Of a stretch of 64,000 bases of DNA, positions 9,151 through 18,493 are shown piece after piece. The first letter of the stretch is position 1. Each line of letters opens with the position of its first letter. A program made the position numbers and the translations under genes. The notes beneath the pieces were generated by a model, which worked only from the letters and a program-made list of their open reading frames with translations, ran no database searches and was not told the DNA's origin. This DNA is from Candidatus Coprenecus stercoripullorum (lineage in GTDB: Bacteria > Bacteroidota > Bacteroidia > Bacteroidales > UBA932): the NCBI GenBank assembly GCA_018715745.1, contig DVLA01000071.1, forward strand, positions 1-64,000, read 5' to 3'.

Positions 9151-10588
9151 CTTGAAGAACAGGACGGCCAAGGGTATAGGCTGGGGTTTTGTGGACAATA
9201 TTATGAATACGGGATTCATGGCCCTGGTAAATATTGTCCTGGCCAGGCTTCTTTCACCTGCCGAATTCGGTCTTGTAGGTATGTCCACTATATTTATAAC
9301 GCTTTCCAACTCACTTGTGGACAGTGGATTTACCGGAGCCTTGACGAGGAAGAAAAATGCGGGGGAGAAAGATTTCAATACGGTTTTCTATTTTAATTTC
9401 GGTGTGAGCCTCCTGTTGTATGCCGTGCTTTATTTCTGTGCCGTCCCCATATCCTCATTTTTCCGTCAGCCTGTTTTGGCACAGATAATAAGGATTATAG
9501 GGTTATCGTTGATAATAAATGCCTTAAGTATCGTTCAAAAAGTGATATTAATACGGAAGATAGATTTCAGGACACAGGCAATAGTGTCCGGCATATCTTC
9601 CGTAGCCGCGGCTTTGTCAGGCATTGTTTTGGCCGTATGCGGATACGGGGTCTGGAGTCTTGTAGTGATGCAGATTTCAAGGCTTGCCGTAAATACGGTC
9701 CTGCTTTGGATATTTTCCAAATGGCATCCGTCTTTTGTGTTTTCCTTTTCGAGTTTCAGGGAAATGTTCGCTTTCGGGGGGAGGCTTTTGCTTACTTCGC
9801 TGGTCAGTACCGTATGGAATGAGATATATTCTCTGATTATAGGCAGAATGTATACTCCTGGCATCCTGGGCCAGTATAATCGTGCGGAGAAGATAAAGGG
9901 CATGGTGACTTCCAATGTAAGCATAGTGATGCAAAGGGTAAGCTATCCTGTCCTGTCGTCCGTTTCTGACGAGAGGGAAAGGGAAATCCGGGTGTACAGG
10001 AAGGTTCTCAAAACAACCGTTATCATATCGTTTACGCTTGTTCTCGGTATGGCCGCCGCATCCGAGGCCCTGGTTCTTACCCTTATAGGCGGGCAATGGC
10101 TTCAATGCGTTGAATATCTGCGCATTTTGTGTTTTTCGGGAATATTCCTGCCCCTTATGATTTGCAGCGCAAATGTGATAAATGCAAACGGAAGGTCGGA
10201 TATTACCTTTTATCTGGAACTTATAAAAGTTGCTTCGGCCGGGATACCGGTTCTTTTGGGTATCTTCCTGAGTGTGGAATGGCTTCTTTGGGGAATCGTG
10301 GCAGCTTCTTTCCTGTCATATATGTTTCATGCCATGTATGTTTCAAAAGTAATAGGGTACAAGGTCTCTGAACAGTTCAGGGACATTTTCCCCATTCTTG
10401 CCATTTCGGCGGTGATGGCTTTGGCAGTATATGCGCTGTCGTTTATCGACTTGCCTGCCCTGCCGATGCTTCTGTTGCAGATCTCTGCCGGGGCCGGAAT
10501 AGTTTTTGCCGTTTACGGCCTCGTATACAGATGCGAGGAATATGAGGACATAAAGGGACATTTGCTTGGTATTCTGAGGAGAAAATGA
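9134..10588 (+). CDS. WzxC-like lipid-linked polysaccharide flippase (MOP superfamily)
   Basis: A 484-residue integral membrane protein with about 12-14 hydrophobic segments. The N-terminal pattern (KNRTAKGIGWGFVDNI, then LARLLSPAEFGLVGM) is diagnostic of the WzxC/TuaB branch of polysaccharide transporters, which move undecaprenyl-linked repeat units across the inner membrane. It lies between two glycosyltransferases, overlapping both (17 and 4 bases), so the three probably build and export one glycan. No Wzy polymerase or chain-length regulator is next to them, so any polymer-forming genes must be elsewhere. Glycan identity is unknown. Confidence 0.88.
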   Translation: METGSDLKNRTAKGIGWGFVDNIMNTGFMALVNIVLARLLSPAEFGLVGMSTIFITLSNSLVDSGFTGALTRKKNAGEKDFNTVFYFNFGVSLLLYAVLYFCAVPISSFFRQPVLAQIIRIIGLSLIINALSIVQKVILIRKIDFRTQAIVSGISSVAAALSGIVLAVCGYGVWSLVVMQISRLAVNTVLLWIFSKWHPSFVFSFSSFREMFAFGGRLLLTSLVSTVWNEIYSLIIGRMYTPGILGQYNRAEKIKGMVTSNVSIVMQRVSYPVLSSVSDEREREIRVYRKVLKTTVIISFTLVLGMAAASEALVLTLIGGQWLQCVEYLRILCFSGIFLPLMICSANVINANGRSDITFYLELIKVASAGIPVLLGIFLSVEWLLWGIVAASFLSYMFHAMYVSKVIGYKVSEQFRDIFPILAISAVMALAVYALSFIDLPALPMLLLQISAGAGIVFAVYGLVYRCEEYEDIKGHLLGILRRK

Positions 10589-11409
10589 TTATGGGGGCCG
10601 ATATATCCATAATAATAGTGAACTATAATACGGGGGACCTGCTCCTTAATTGCCTGAGAAGCATTTGCGCTAATGTGAAAATCAATTATGAGGTCGTAGT
10701 TGCCGACAATGCCTCTTCGGACGGTTCTTTTGATAAATGTATTGCGGAGTTTTCACAGGATTCCAGGTATCTGTTTTTCAGTACAGGGGCGAATCTCGGG
10801 TTTGCAAAGGCCAACAATATGGCTGCGGACAGGGCGACAGGCAGGATATTCCATTTCCTTAATCCCGATACGGAGGTGCCGGCCGGTATGGATACGGACT
10901 ACGGGAAAGTAATGGATTCCCCCGATGCGGTATATATAAACCCTTTGGTCAACGGGGACGGAAGCCTGGAAAATGCAGGCATGCCGTTTCCTACCGTTAA
11001 AAATATGTTCTTGTGGTATTTTAACCGCAAAAAGGCAGGATTGTGGTTCAGGGGGGCGTCGCTCATTGTTTCAAGGGATAACTTTGAAAAGGCCGGGCGA
11101 TGGTGCGAGGATTATTTTATGTATGCGGAGGATCTGGACTTTTTTTATAATATCCATCTTAATTCTGTCCCGGTAAAGTATTTGCAATGCAGGATTTTCC
11201 ATCTCGGCGGCGGTAGCAGTTCAAAAAGATGGACCGGTTCGGAAAGGGAGGCGGCGGTAGAGGCATCGAACAGGATATTCTATGCTAAACACTTTACACA
11301 CAGGGAATATATTCTGATCAAGGTATATTTTCTCTTTCACTATATTTTCCGTCATCCGTCCAGAGTTTTGCCTTATGTGAAGGCCTGGATTTCCGTTTCA
11401 CGCGATTAA
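10585..11409 (+). CDS. GT2-family glycosyltransferase (rhamnosyltransferase-like)
   Basis: The 274-residue protein has the GT-A fold of family 2: SIIIVNYNTGDLL at the N terminus, DNASSDGS nucleotide-binding region, NLGFAKANNMAA, and the DxD-like site within FLNPDTEVP. A later segment with YFMYAEDLDFFYNIH holds the catalytic ED pair seen in WbbL-like rhamnosyltransferases. It ends with a short hydrophobic tail near residues 245-262. The start overlaps the flippase stop (ATGA). It is the last gene of the ruvB operon. The sugar donor is not predictable with certainty. Confidence 0.87.
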   Translation: MIMGADISIIIVNYNTGDLLLNCLRSICANVKINYEVVVADNASSDGSFDKCIAEFSQDSRYLFFSTGANLGFAKANNMAADRATGRIFHFLNPDTEVPAGMDTDYGKVMDSPDAVYINPLVNGDGSLENAGMPFPTVKNMFLWYFNRKKAGLWFRGASLIVSRDNFEKAGRWCEDYFMYAEDLDFFYNIHLNSVPVKYLQCRIFHLGGGSSSKRWTGSEREAAVEASNRIFYAKHFTHREYILIKVYFLFHYIFRHPSRVLPYVKAWISVSRD

Positions 11410-11411
11410 GG

Positions 11412-11442
11412 TTGTATAAGTGCTAAAAAGTGAGTAAAATTG
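11412..11442 (+). promoter_or_regulatory. Candidate promoter of frdAB
   Basis: TTGT (11412-11415) and TAAAATTG (11435-11442, one mismatch to TAnnTTTG) are 19 bases apart and lie in the 60-base gap before frdA. Spacing and position fit a Bacteroidota promoter, but both boxes deviate from consensus. Confidence 0.35.
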
Positions 11443-11469
11443 CACAAAATTTTAAGCTAATTATTCAAT

Positions 11470-13413
11470 ATGGAGGAAAAGTTGATTTCCAAAGTTCCTG
11501 AGGGTCCTTTGGCTGAAAAATGGACCAGGCACAAGGCTGCCATCAGGGTGGTCAGTCCTGCTAATAAAAGAAAGTTGGACATTATAGTAATCGGGACAGG
11601 GCTGGGAGGAGCCTCTGCAGCCGCCACTCTCGGAGAGTTGGGCTATAATGTCAAGATATTCTGTATAAGCGACTCTCCCCGAAGGGCACACTCGATTGCG
11701 GCACAGGGAGGTATAAATGCCGCCAAGAATTACCAGAATGATAACGACTCCATTTACCGGCTTTTTTACGATACCATCAAGGGGGGTGACTACAGAAGCA
11801 GGGAAGCCAATGTGTACAGGCTTGCAGAGGTAAGCAACCTCATTATCGACCAGTGTGTGGCTCAGGGAGTGCCTTTTGCAAGAGATTACGGCGGCCAGCT
11901 CGACAACCGTTCTTTCGGCGGGGCGCAGGTAAGCCGTACGTTCTATGCCCGCGGCCAAACCGGACAGCAGCTTCTGCTCGGCGCTTACGCCTCACTCAAC
12001 CGTCAGATAGCCAAAGGCACCGTTAAGTCGTATCCCCGTCACGAGATGCTTGAGCTCGTACTTATCAACGGGGAAGCGCGCGGTATCATTGCCAGAAACC
12101 TCGTTACCGGGGAAATTGAACGTTTCGGCGCGCATGCCGTCGTACTTGCCTCCGGCGGTTACGGAAATGTGTATTTCCTTTCGACGAATGCCATGAATTC
12201 CAACGGATCGGCTGCATGGCGCTGTTACAGGAAAGGGGCTTATTTCGCCAACCCCTGTTTTGCCCAGATACATCCTACCTGCATACCGGTCCATGGAGAC
12301 CAGCAGTCCAAGCTGACCCTTATGAGCGAGTCTTTGAGGAATGACGGAAGGATATGGGTACCAAAAAAGATGGAGGATGTCAAAAGGTTGAGGAATAAGG
12401 AAGTAAAGGGTTCCGAGATTCCCGAGGAAGATCGCGACTATTATCTCGAGCGCAGGTATCCGGCCTTTGGTAACCTCGTTCCCCGTGATGTGGCTTCAAG
12501 GGCTGCCAAGGAAAGGTGTGATGCCGGATACGGCGTAAATGATACCGGTCTCGCGGTATTTCTGGATTTCTCATCCGCTATCAAGAGACTTGGCAAGGAT
12601 ACGATTACTGCAAGGTACGGAAACCTTTTCCAGATGTATGAGAAGATTACCGGAGTCAACCCTTATGTGGAGCCGATGATGATATACCCGGCAATACACT
12701 ACACTATGGGCGGGCTTTGGGTTGATTATAACCTTCAGACAACGATTCCCGGGCTTTACGCCATCGGGGAGGCCAATTTCAGCGACCATGGCGGAAACCG
12801 CCTCGGTGCTTCGGCGCTGATGCAGGGACTTGCCGACGGTTATTTCATACTCCCTTATACTATTGGTGATTATCTTTCACATAAAATCCAGGAACCTAAG
12901 GTGGACACTGAAGATCCTGCTTTCGCGCAGGCGGAAAAGGAAGTGAAGGACAGGATAAACAGGCTGTTTGCCGTGAAAGGCAAGGAGACTGTTGACTATT
13001 ATCACAAGAAGCTCGGTAACATAATGTGGGAGTATGTGGGCATGGCCCGCAACAAGGCCGGCCTTGAGAAAGCCATAAATGATATCCGTGCATTGCGTGA
13101 AGAGTTCTGGAAAAATGTCTATGTTCCCGGAGTAGAGGGAGACTTCAACCAGGAGCTCGAGAAAGCCCTGCGCGTTGCCGATTTTATGGAAATAGGCGAA
13201 CTTATGGCAATGGATGCGCTCAACAGGGAAGAGTCCTGCGGCGGGCATTTCCGTGAGGAGATGCAGACGCCTGACGGGGAAACCAAGAGGGATGATGAAC
13301 ATTTCCAATATGTTTCCGCATGGGAATATCAGGAGGGCAAGGAGCCTGTACTCCACAAGGAGCCTCTTGTATTCGAATTTGTCAAGCCTTCAACACGTAA
13401 TTATAAAGATTAA
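11470..13413 (+). CDS. frdA: Fumarate reductase / succinate dehydrogenase flavoprotein subunit
   Basis: This 647-residue subunit carries covalently bound FAD and interconverts fumarate and succinate, the terminal step of anaerobic respiration in Bacteroidales. It is strikingly like Bacteroides FrdA from the start ([12 protein letters not shown], then the dinucleotide fold [15 protein letters not shown]). The FAD-linking His lies in [27 protein letters not shown] and [12 protein letters not shown] are further family motifs. The iron-sulfur subunit follows 23 bases later. The usual upstream cytochrome b anchor gene is missing here: the gene before frdA is a glycosyltransferase. With mdh nearby the malate-fumarate-succinate route is partly represented, though in separate operons. 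Confidence 0.94.
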   Translation: MEEKLISKVPEGPLAEKWTRHKAAIRVVSPANKRKLDIIVIGTGLGGASAAATLGELGYNVKIFCISDSPRRAHSIAAQGGINAAKNYQNDNDSIYRLFYDTIKGGDYRSREANVYRLAEVSNLIIDQCVAQGVPFARDYGGQLDNRSFGGAQVSRTFYARGQTGQQLLLGAYASLNRQIAKGTVKSYPRHEMLELVLINGEARGIIARNLVTGEIERFGAHAVVLASGGYGNVYFLSTNAMNSNGSAAWRCYRKGAYFANPCFAQIHPTCIPVHGDQQSKLTLMSESLRNDGRIWVPKKMEDVKRLRNKEVKGSEIPEEDRDYYLERRYPAFGNLVPRDVASRAAKERCDAGYGVNDTGLAVFLDFSSAIKRLGKDTITARYGNLFQMYEKITGVNPYVEPMMIYPAIHYTMGGLWVDYNLQTTIPGLYAIGEANFSDHGGNRLGASALMQGLADGYFILPYTIGDYLSHKIQEPKVDTEDPAFAQAEKEVKDRINRLFAVKGKETVDYYHKKLGNIMWEYVGMARNKAGLEKAINDIRALREEFWKNVYVPGVEGDFNQELEKALRVADFMEIGELMAMDALNREESCGGHFREEMQTPDGETKRDDEHFQYVSAWEYQEGKEPVLHKEPLVFEFVKPSTRNYKD

Positions 13414-13420
13414 GCAAAAT

Positions 13421-13426
13421 AGGAGG
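13421..13426 (+). promoter_or_regulatory. Full Shine-Dalgarno sequence before frdB
   Basis: AGGAGG lies 10 bases ahead of the frdB ATG. Bacteroidota genes rarely carry a complete Shine-Dalgarno motif and I see none comparable at most other starts in this window, so this site stands out and fixes the frdB start. Confidence 0.6.
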
Positions 13427-13436
13427 GTCCAATATT

Positions 13437-14216
13437 ATGAATTTCACTTTAAAGGTATGGCGTCAGAAAAACGCGAAAGATAAAGGTCATTTTGAAACAT
13501 ATAAAGTGCAGAACATTTCTCCTGACACCTCCTTCCTGGAGATGATGGATATCCTGAATGACCAGCTTATACGTGAGGGCAACGATCCTGTCTCTCTCAA
13601 CAAGGGCTGCCATACGTCCGGTCCCATTGCTTTCGACCACGACTGCCGAGAGGGTATTTGCGGCATGTGCTCACTGTACATAAACGGCCATGCCCATGGC
13701 CCTGACAGCGAGATAACTACATGCCAGTTGCATATGCGTAAATTCAAGGATGGAGATACTATTACCATCGAGCCCTGGAGAAGTGCAGGTTTTCCCGTTA
13801 TCAAGGACCTGGTTGTCAACAGGGGGGCATTCGACAAGATTCTGCAGGCCGGAGGGTTTATTTCGGTAAATACAGGCGGGGCGCAGGATGCGAATGCCAT
13901 ACTTATTCCCAAAAAGAAGGCTGACGAGAGCATGGATGCTGCCGCATGTGTAGGGTGCGGTGCCTGTGTTGCAACATGCAAGAACGGTTCCGCAATGCTT
14001 TTCGTGGCTGCGAGAGTAAGTTCGCTTGCTCTTTTGCCGCAGGGCAGGGTAGAGGCTGCCCGCAGGGCCAAAAATATGGTTTACAAGATGGATGAACTCG
14101 GCTTCGGCGCATGTACGAATACCCAGGCCTGTCAGATGGCATGTCCAAAAGGCATTACGGTATCCCATATCGCCCGCCTCAACAGGGAATTCCTTTGCGC
14201 TAAACTGAAAGATTAG
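13437..14216 (+). CDS. frdB: Fumarate reductase / succinate dehydrogenase iron-sulfur subunit
   Basis: The 259-residue protein relays electrons between the flavin of FrdA and the membrane. An N-terminal ferredoxin-like domain holds the [2Fe-2S] ligands in [15 protein letters not shown]. The C-terminal part holds the cysteine clusters [11 protein letters not shown] and CQMACPKG for the [4Fe-4S] and [3Fe-4S] centres. The sequence resembles the Bacteroides, B-type quinol:fumarate reductase subunit. It follows frdA by 23 bases, with a strong ribosome-binding site of its own. An alpha/beta hydrolase gene follows after 13 bases where I find no cytochrome subunit. Confidence 0.94.
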   Translation: MNFTLKVWRQKNAKDKGHFETYKVQNISPDTSFLEMMDILNDQLIREGNDPVSLNKGCHTSGPIAFDHDCREGICGMCSLYINGHAHGPDSEITTCQLHMRKFKDGDTITIEPWRSAGFPVIKDLVVNRGAFDKILQAGGFISVNTGGAQDANAILIPKKKADESMDAAACVGCGACVATCKNGSAMLFVAARVSSLALLPQGRVEAARRAKNMVYKMDELGFGACTNTQACQMACPKGITVSHIARLNREFLCAKLKD

Positions 14217-14229
14217 CTTCAGGCGGCAG

Positions 14230-15036
14230 ATGGAGTACTTCACAACATCCGCCGGTTTGCCTCTCCATGTATCCGAAAGCAGTAGCGGTCAGCGCACAGT
14301 GCTTTTCCTCCATGGATATTTGGAGACATTATATGTATGGGAAGATTTCGGAGCGATGTTCTCCGGGTCTTCCCGTATTTTATCTTTGGATTTGCCCGGA
14401 TTCGGCCTTTCGGGCTCCGCACCGGAAATCAATACTGTGGACCATGTTTCCGATGTAATTTTTTCTCTTCTTGAGAAGCTGTCTGTACCTTCGGCCGACA
14501 TTGTGGCGCATTCCATGGGCGGCTATTATGCCCTCTCCTTCCTTAAATCCCATCCTGAGAAAGTGCGTTCCCTGGCTTTGTTGTCTTCATCCCCCTATCC
14601 TGATACCGAACAGACGGTTAAGAGGCGTAATGATGAGATTGGCCTGATTCTGAACGGCAAGTTAATGACGATAGCCCACCTCTCCCTTCCCAACATGTTT
14701 GCAAGGAAGAATCTCAGGCGTATGGACAGCCTTCTGCAGGAAATTCTGGAGATATGCGAGACACATGACCCGCTTGGCGTTGCCGCCTCGTTAAGGGGCG
14801 TTGCAATGCGTCCGGATACATCCGATACCGTAAGATCCTTTCTTTCAAAAATCCTCTTTATTTACGGAGATCAGGACAGGTTCTATCCTCCCGAGGCGAT
14901 AGGCAGGGTAAGGGATGATTTCGGGGCTTCAAGGACAGTAGTGATTGCGGATGCGGGCCACGGTGTATTTCTCGAGCAGCCTGCGGCGGTGTATAAGGCG
15001 ATTGCAGACTTCCAGCTTACCATAGGAAATTGTTGA
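14230..15036 (+). CDS. Alpha/beta-hydrolase fold enzyme
   Basis: A 268-residue cytoplasmic hydrolase with the oxyanion-hole motif LFLHGYLET, nucleophile elbow AHSMGG (Ser95), an acid in YGDQDRF (Asp214 or Asp216) and the catalytic His244 in DAGHG. This is a complete triad, so the enzyme is probably active on an ester, thioester or similar bond; the substrate cannot be predicted. It begins 13 bases after frdB and may be cotranscribed with it. Its 3' end overlaps the convergent hflX gene by 20 bases. No signal peptide is seen. Confidence 0.85.
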   Translation: MEYFTTSAGLPLHVSESSSGQRTVLFLHGYLETLYVWEDFGAMFSGSSRILSLDLPGFGLSGSAPEINTVDHVSDVIFSLLEKLSVPSADIVAHSMGGYYALSFLKSHPEKVRSLALLSSSPYPDTEQTVKRRNDEIGLILNGKLMTIAHLSLPNMFARKNLRRMDSLLQEILEICETHDPLGVAASLRGVAMRPDTSDTVRSFLSKILFIYGDQDRFYPPEAIGRVRDDFGASRTVVIADAGHGVFLEQPAAVYKAIADFQLTIGNC

Positions 15037-16180
15037 ACGGGTATCTTCCCGCGTGTATTTCCGCCGCTATCCTGTACAGGTCGTCCCTCAGTTTATCGAT
15101 ATTGACCTTTTCTTTTGCGGAAATGAAGATGCAGGGAGTATTCTCCTTTGCAATCCACATGTGTTTGAGTTCGTCCAGCGACATATTAGCAGGTTCGTCC
15201 CCGAACAGGTCGAATTCGCTTTTCCGATGGTATCTGTATGCATCTATTTTGTTGAAAATCAAATAGACCGGTTTACCTCCCGCACCTATCTCTGTCAGTG
15301 TTTCCTTGACTACTTTTACCTGCTCCTCGTAATTGGGATGGGATATGTCTACAACGTGCATAAGTACGTCGGCTTCCCTGACTTCATCAAGCGTACTCTT
15401 GAAGGATTCGACCAGCTGGGTGGGAAGTTTCCTTATAAAGCCGACTGTATCTGAAAGCAGCAGGGGAAGGTTCCCCAGAACGATCTTCCTTACAGTCGTA
15501 TCGAGCGTGGCGAAGAGCTTGTTTTCCGCGAATACGTCGCTTTTTGACAGGAGGTTCATGAGCGTGCTTTTTCCGGCATTTGTATACCCGACGAGTGCGA
15601 CCCTAACCAGCGAACCCCTGTTGCCCCTTTGCGAGGCCATCTGCCTGTCGATTTTTTTCAAGTCGGCCTTGAGTTTGGCTATTTTCGTGAGGATTATCCT
15701 TCTGTCAGTCTCAATCTGGCTTTCACCTGGTCCGCGCATCCCGATACCTCCCCTTTGTCTTTCAAGGTGTGTCCACATCCTTGTAAGTCTTGGCAGAAGA
15801 TATTGGTATTGTGCAAGTTCGACTTGAGTTTTTGCGTATGCGGTTTTCGCCCTTTGGGCAAAGATATCCAGTATCAGGCTTGTCCTGTCCAATATCCTGC
15901 ATTCAAGTTCCTTTTCGAGATTGCGCAGCTGTGAGGGCGACAGTTCGTCATCGAATATGCACAGGCTTATGTCGTGTTCTTTTATGTATCCCTTGATTTC
16001 AGCGAGTTTGCCACTGCCTACGTAGGTTTTGGAGTTTGCCCGTTCGACCTTTTGTGTAAACCTCCTGCCGCTTCTCACGCCTGCAGTGAGGGCCAGGAAT
16101 TCAAGTTCATCAAGGTACTCCTTTACGCTTTTTTCGTCCGACTCCTTGGTTATGACTGATACAAGTACGGCTTCTTCCAT
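15017..16180 (-). CDS. hflX: Ribosome-associated GTPase HflX
   Basis: HflX binds the large ribosomal subunit and splits stalled ribosomes under stress. The N-terminal HflX domain includes TYVGSGKLAEI and the glycine-rich GGIGMRGPGESQIETD linker, followed by the GTPase domain: G1 GYTNAGKST, G3 DTVGF, G4 NKID. The track start at 16186 is a GTG; the ATG two codons downstream (16180, MEEAVLVSV) is the better start, giving 387 residues. A hairpin separates it from the upstream tonB gene. It is convergent with the alpha/beta hydrolase, overlapping it by 20 bases. Confidence 0.94.
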   Translation of the reverse strand: MEEAVLVSVITKESDEKSVKEYLDELEFLALTAGVRSGRRFTQKVERANSKTYVGSGKLAEIKGYIKEHDISLCIFDDELSPSQLRNLEKELECRILDRTSLILDIFAQRAKTAYAKTQVELAQYQYLLPRLTRMWTHLERQRGGIGMRGPGESQIETDRRIILTKIAKLKADLKKIDRQMASQRGNRGSLVRVALVGYTNAGKSTLMNLLSKSDVFAENKLFATLDTTVRKIVLGNLPLLLSDTVGFIRKLPTQLVESFKSTLDEVREADVLMHVVDISHPNYEEQVKVVKETLTEIGAGGKPVYLIFNKIDAYRYHRKSEFDLFGDEPANMSLDELKHMWIAKENTPCIFISAKEKVNIDKLRDDLYRIAAEIHAGRYPFNNFLW

Positions 16181-16192
16181 ATACACACAGAA

Positions 16193-16222
16193 AGACAGTG
16201 CCGAACTTGTCCGGCACTGTCT
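16193..16222 (-). terminator. Hairpin between tonB and hflX
   Basis: An 11-base perfect inverted repeat (AGACAGTGCCG with its complement, 8-base loop) lies between the tonB stop and the hflX start. On the minus strand it ends in a short TTT run, so it is a weak intrinsic terminator or attenuator after tonB. It would reduce read-through into hflX. Confidence 0.55.
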
Positions 16223-16254
16223 TAATTAACTAAAAAAACTATTTATAACAGTCG

Positions 16255-16947
16255 TTATCTTAAAACAAACGTTACAGGGACAGTGTAGGTAACCCTTACG
16301 ACCTTGTCCATCTGCCTTGCAGGTTCCCATTTTGGTGAGGACTGTACGACCCTGACAGCCTCTTTGTCGAGAAGTGCGTCTACGCCTCTGACAACTTTGA
16401 CATTGGTGACCGAACCGTCTTTCTCTATGGTAAGAGAGACCAGAACCCTGCCTGAAATTCCGTTTTCCCTTGCTATTGCAGGATATTTGATGTTCTTTGA
16501 AACCCAGGTACTGAACTGGTCGGGGCTGCCGCCCATGAAGGTAGGCTTGACGTCAACTATCAGAAGCGGGATAGCCTCTTCTATGATTTCTTCCTCGTAG
16601 GTCTCGGCAACATAGTCCATTATCTCGACACCGAGATTCTCGTTGTCCTCGAGGCTGACGAAAAGGTCTTCTTCGATGACTATGTCGTCTTCCACAATGT
16701 CAATCTGATCGGAAAGTACCGGCATCTGCGGGGCCTGAGGCGGTGGCGGCGGGGCTTCCGTGGTAATAGGGATGGTTTCCTGCTCTATTTCCACAGCTTC
16801 CTCGGCCACTACGATAGCCTCGGCTTTCTCCGTGGACTTCCACTCGAATGCCATGAGAACTATACCGAGAGCAATAATTAAGCCTAACTCTCTGAATAGA
16901 AGCTTCCTATTCTCAAGGTCCGCTTTGGGTGATTTCTTTATTTCCAT
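16255..16947 (-). CDS. TonB-family energy transducer
   Basis: TonB links the inner-membrane ExbBD proton motor to outer-membrane receptors such as SusC-type transporters. The 230-residue protein has a short cytoplasmic N terminus, one membrane anchor (about residues 21-37, LGLIIALGIVLMAF), a proline-rich stretch (APPPPPQAP) and an acidic linker. The C-terminal domain (about 140-230) contains the conserved YPAIARENGISGRVLVSLTI and PKWEPARQ segments. No exbB or exbD gene is adjacent. It has its own candidate promoter at 16999-17006 and a hairpin after the stop, so it looks monocistronic. Confidence 0.9.
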   Translation of the reverse strand: MEIKKSPKADLENRKLLFRELGLIIALGIVLMAFEWKSTEKAEAIVVAEEAVEIEQETIPITTEAPPPPPQAPQMPVLSDQIDIVEDDIVIEEDLFVSLEDNENLGVEIMDYVAETYEEEIIEEAIPLLIVDVKPTFMGGSPDQFSTWVSKNIKYPAIARENGISGRVLVSLTIEKDGSVTNVKVVRGVDALLDKEAVRVVQSSPKWEPARQMDKVVRVTYTVPVTFVLR

Positions 16948-16998
16948 TTTCAGTATTCTTAATTAGGCTGTAAAATTGGGAACTTTTTTGCTAATCTG

Positions 16999-17006
16999 CA
17001 AATTTA
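16999..17006 (-). promoter_or_regulatory. Candidate -7 box for tonB
   Basis: TAAATTTG on the minus strand matches TAnnTTTG, about 52 bases before the tonB ATG, in the 92-base gap between mdh and tonB. No clear TTTG is seen at the -33 position. Confidence 0.4.
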
Positions 17007-17039
17007 TTGTTGATAAGCAGGGCTCTTTTTGTTAAAAAG

Positions 17040-17981
17040 TCAGATTGCCTTCAGGTCGTGAAGTATCCTGTTTGTCTTTCTCTGGGCTTCCGCACCGGCG
17101 TGGAACCTTTCTTCTTCTTCTTTCGACAGCGTAAGCTTGACAATCTTTTCAACGCCGCGTTTTCCTATTACAACCGGTACTCCCAGGCATATGTCGCTTT
17201 CACCGTATTCCCCGTTGAGCGGCACGCTGCACGGGATAATCTTCTTCTCGTCGAGCAGGATGGCCTTTACTATGCTTGCGGCGCATGCGCCGGGGGCATA
17301 GAATGCGGACGTACCTATGAGTTTGGTAAGGGTCGCCCCGCCTACCATTGTGTCGGCGATTACCTTATCCCTTTTTGCCTTGGAGAGAATCTTCTCTATC
17401 TTTCCGCCCTTGTAGTGCGCCGAACTCATGAGGGGAACCATTGTGGAGTCGCCGTGCGCCCCGATAACCATTCCGTCAACATCGCAAACAGGGACATTGA
17501 GCGCCTGGCTGAGGTAATAGTTGAACCTGCTGCTGTCGAGGGCCCCGCCCATTCCGATAAGGTGGTTCTTCTTGATTGCGCAGCTCTTGTATGCAAGGTA
17601 AGTCATTGTATCCATAGGGTTGGCCACCATTACTATGAATGCGTTGGGGGAGTGTTTTACGACATTGCCCACAACTTCTTTGACGATGTTGGAGTTTGTG
17701 CCGATGAGGTCTTCCCTGGACATACCGGGTTTTCTCGGCATGCCTGACGTTATTACGACTACCGAAGAGTTCTCCGTAGCCTTGTAGTCATTTGTGACGC
17801 CCTTTATCCTGGAGCTGAGACCGAGGACCTTGGCTGTCTGCATCATGTCTATGGCCTTGCCTTCGGCGAATCCTTCCCTGACGTCGAGGATTACGATTTC
17901 CTTTGCAATATTCAAGTTGGCGATTACATTCGCGCATGTCGCGCCTACGTTTCCTGCGCCGATAATACTTACTTTTGACAT
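17040..17981 (-). CDS. mdh: Malate dehydrogenase (LDH-like type)
   Basis: This 313-residue cytoplasmic enzyme interconverts malate and oxaloacetate with NAD(H), feeding fumarate reductase in mixed-acid fermenters. The NAD-binding fold shows GAGNVGATCA with an acidic residue later in the ILDVREG strand, which favours NAD. The substrate loop GMPRKPGMSR carries the arginines that bind the dicarboxylate, and the catalytic His lies in IGAHGDSTMVP. Length is standard. The gene is divergent from ybeY and is followed by tonB after 92 bases. Confidence 0.94.
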   Translation of the reverse strand: MSKVSIIGAGNVGATCANVIANLNIAKEIVILDVREGFAEGKAIDMMQTAKVLGLSSRIKGVTNDYKATENSSVVVITSGMPRKPGMSREDLIGTNSNIVKEVVGNVVKHSPNAFIVMVANPMDTMTYLAYKSCAIKKNHLIGMGGALDSSRFNYYLSQALNVPVCDVDGMVIGAHGDSTMVPLMSSAHYKGGKIEKILSKAKRDKVIADTMVGGATLTKLIGTSAFYAPGACAASIVKAILLDEKKIIPCSVPLNGEYGESDICLGVPVVIGKRGVEKIVKLTLSKEEEERFHAGAEAQRKTNRILHDLKAI

Positions 17982-18005
17982 ATTTTAAGATATTATAATT
18001 GTGCT

Positions 18006-18013
18006 TATTTTTG
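18006..18013 (+). promoter_or_regulatory. -7 box for ybeY-mnmG
   Basis: TATTTTTG matches TAnnTTTG and lies 18 bases before the preferred ybeY ATG at 18032. It falls inside the track's extended ORF, which supports rejecting the upstream TTG start. Confidence 0.5.
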
Positions 18014-18031
18014 CTGCAAATTTTAGACCAA

Positions 18032-18493
18032 ATGATAACATTCAACATGCAAGTTGAAGGCTTTATCCTACATGGCAGGACCAGGCTCCGCAGTTGGATA
18101 GGGGAGATACTTTCCGAACATTCGGAGAAAGCCGGAAACATTAATTTCATTTTTGTCGATGACCGGGAAATTCTCAGACTTAACAGGCAGTTTCTCGGGC
18201 ATGACTACTTTACGGATATTATCACCTTCGATACTTCCGGATACCGGCCGTCCGGTACGGGAGGCAGGGTTTCCGCCGGCATATCGGGTGACATATATAT
18301 AAGCGTCGACACTGTTTCCGCCAATGCAAAGGACTACTCCGCGACATTCCTCCTTGAACTCTACAGGGTCATGGCGCACGGGATCCTCCATCTGCTCGGA
18401 TACGGGGACGCAACGCCGGAGGAGACGCTTAAGATGCGCGCCGCCGAGGATGAAGCCATAGCCTTATTGACAAAATTCAACATAGATGCTTAA
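18032..18493 (+). CDS. ybeY: Endoribonuclease YbeY (16S rRNA maturation)
   Basis: YbeY is a zinc metalloprotein needed for 16S rRNA 3'-end processing and 70S quality control. Conserved features are FVDDREILRLNRQFL, the TDIITFD segment and the metal site HGILHLLGY (His116, His120). The third ligand, His in E. coli, is Asp126 here (GYGDATPEE). I recall this substitution from other Bacteroidota YbeY proteins, so it need not mean loss of function. The track begins at a TTG at 17999, upstream of and running through the -7 box; the ATG at 18032 gives a 153-residue protein. The 3' end overlaps mnmG by 8 bases. Confidence 0.9.
   Translation: MITFNMQVEGFILHGRTRLRSWIGEILSEHSEKAGNINFIFVDDREILRLNRQFLGHDYFTDIITFDTSGYRPSGTGGRVSAGISGDIYISVDTVSANAKDYSATFLLELYRVMAHGILHLLGYGDATPEETLKMRAAEDEAIALLTKFNIDA

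Noticed and set aside
8056-11409. Complete capsule or O-antigen locus, horizontally acquired
   Set aside because: Only two glycosyltransferases and a flippase are present, tightly overlapped with ruvB, with no mobility gene and no obvious base-composition shift.
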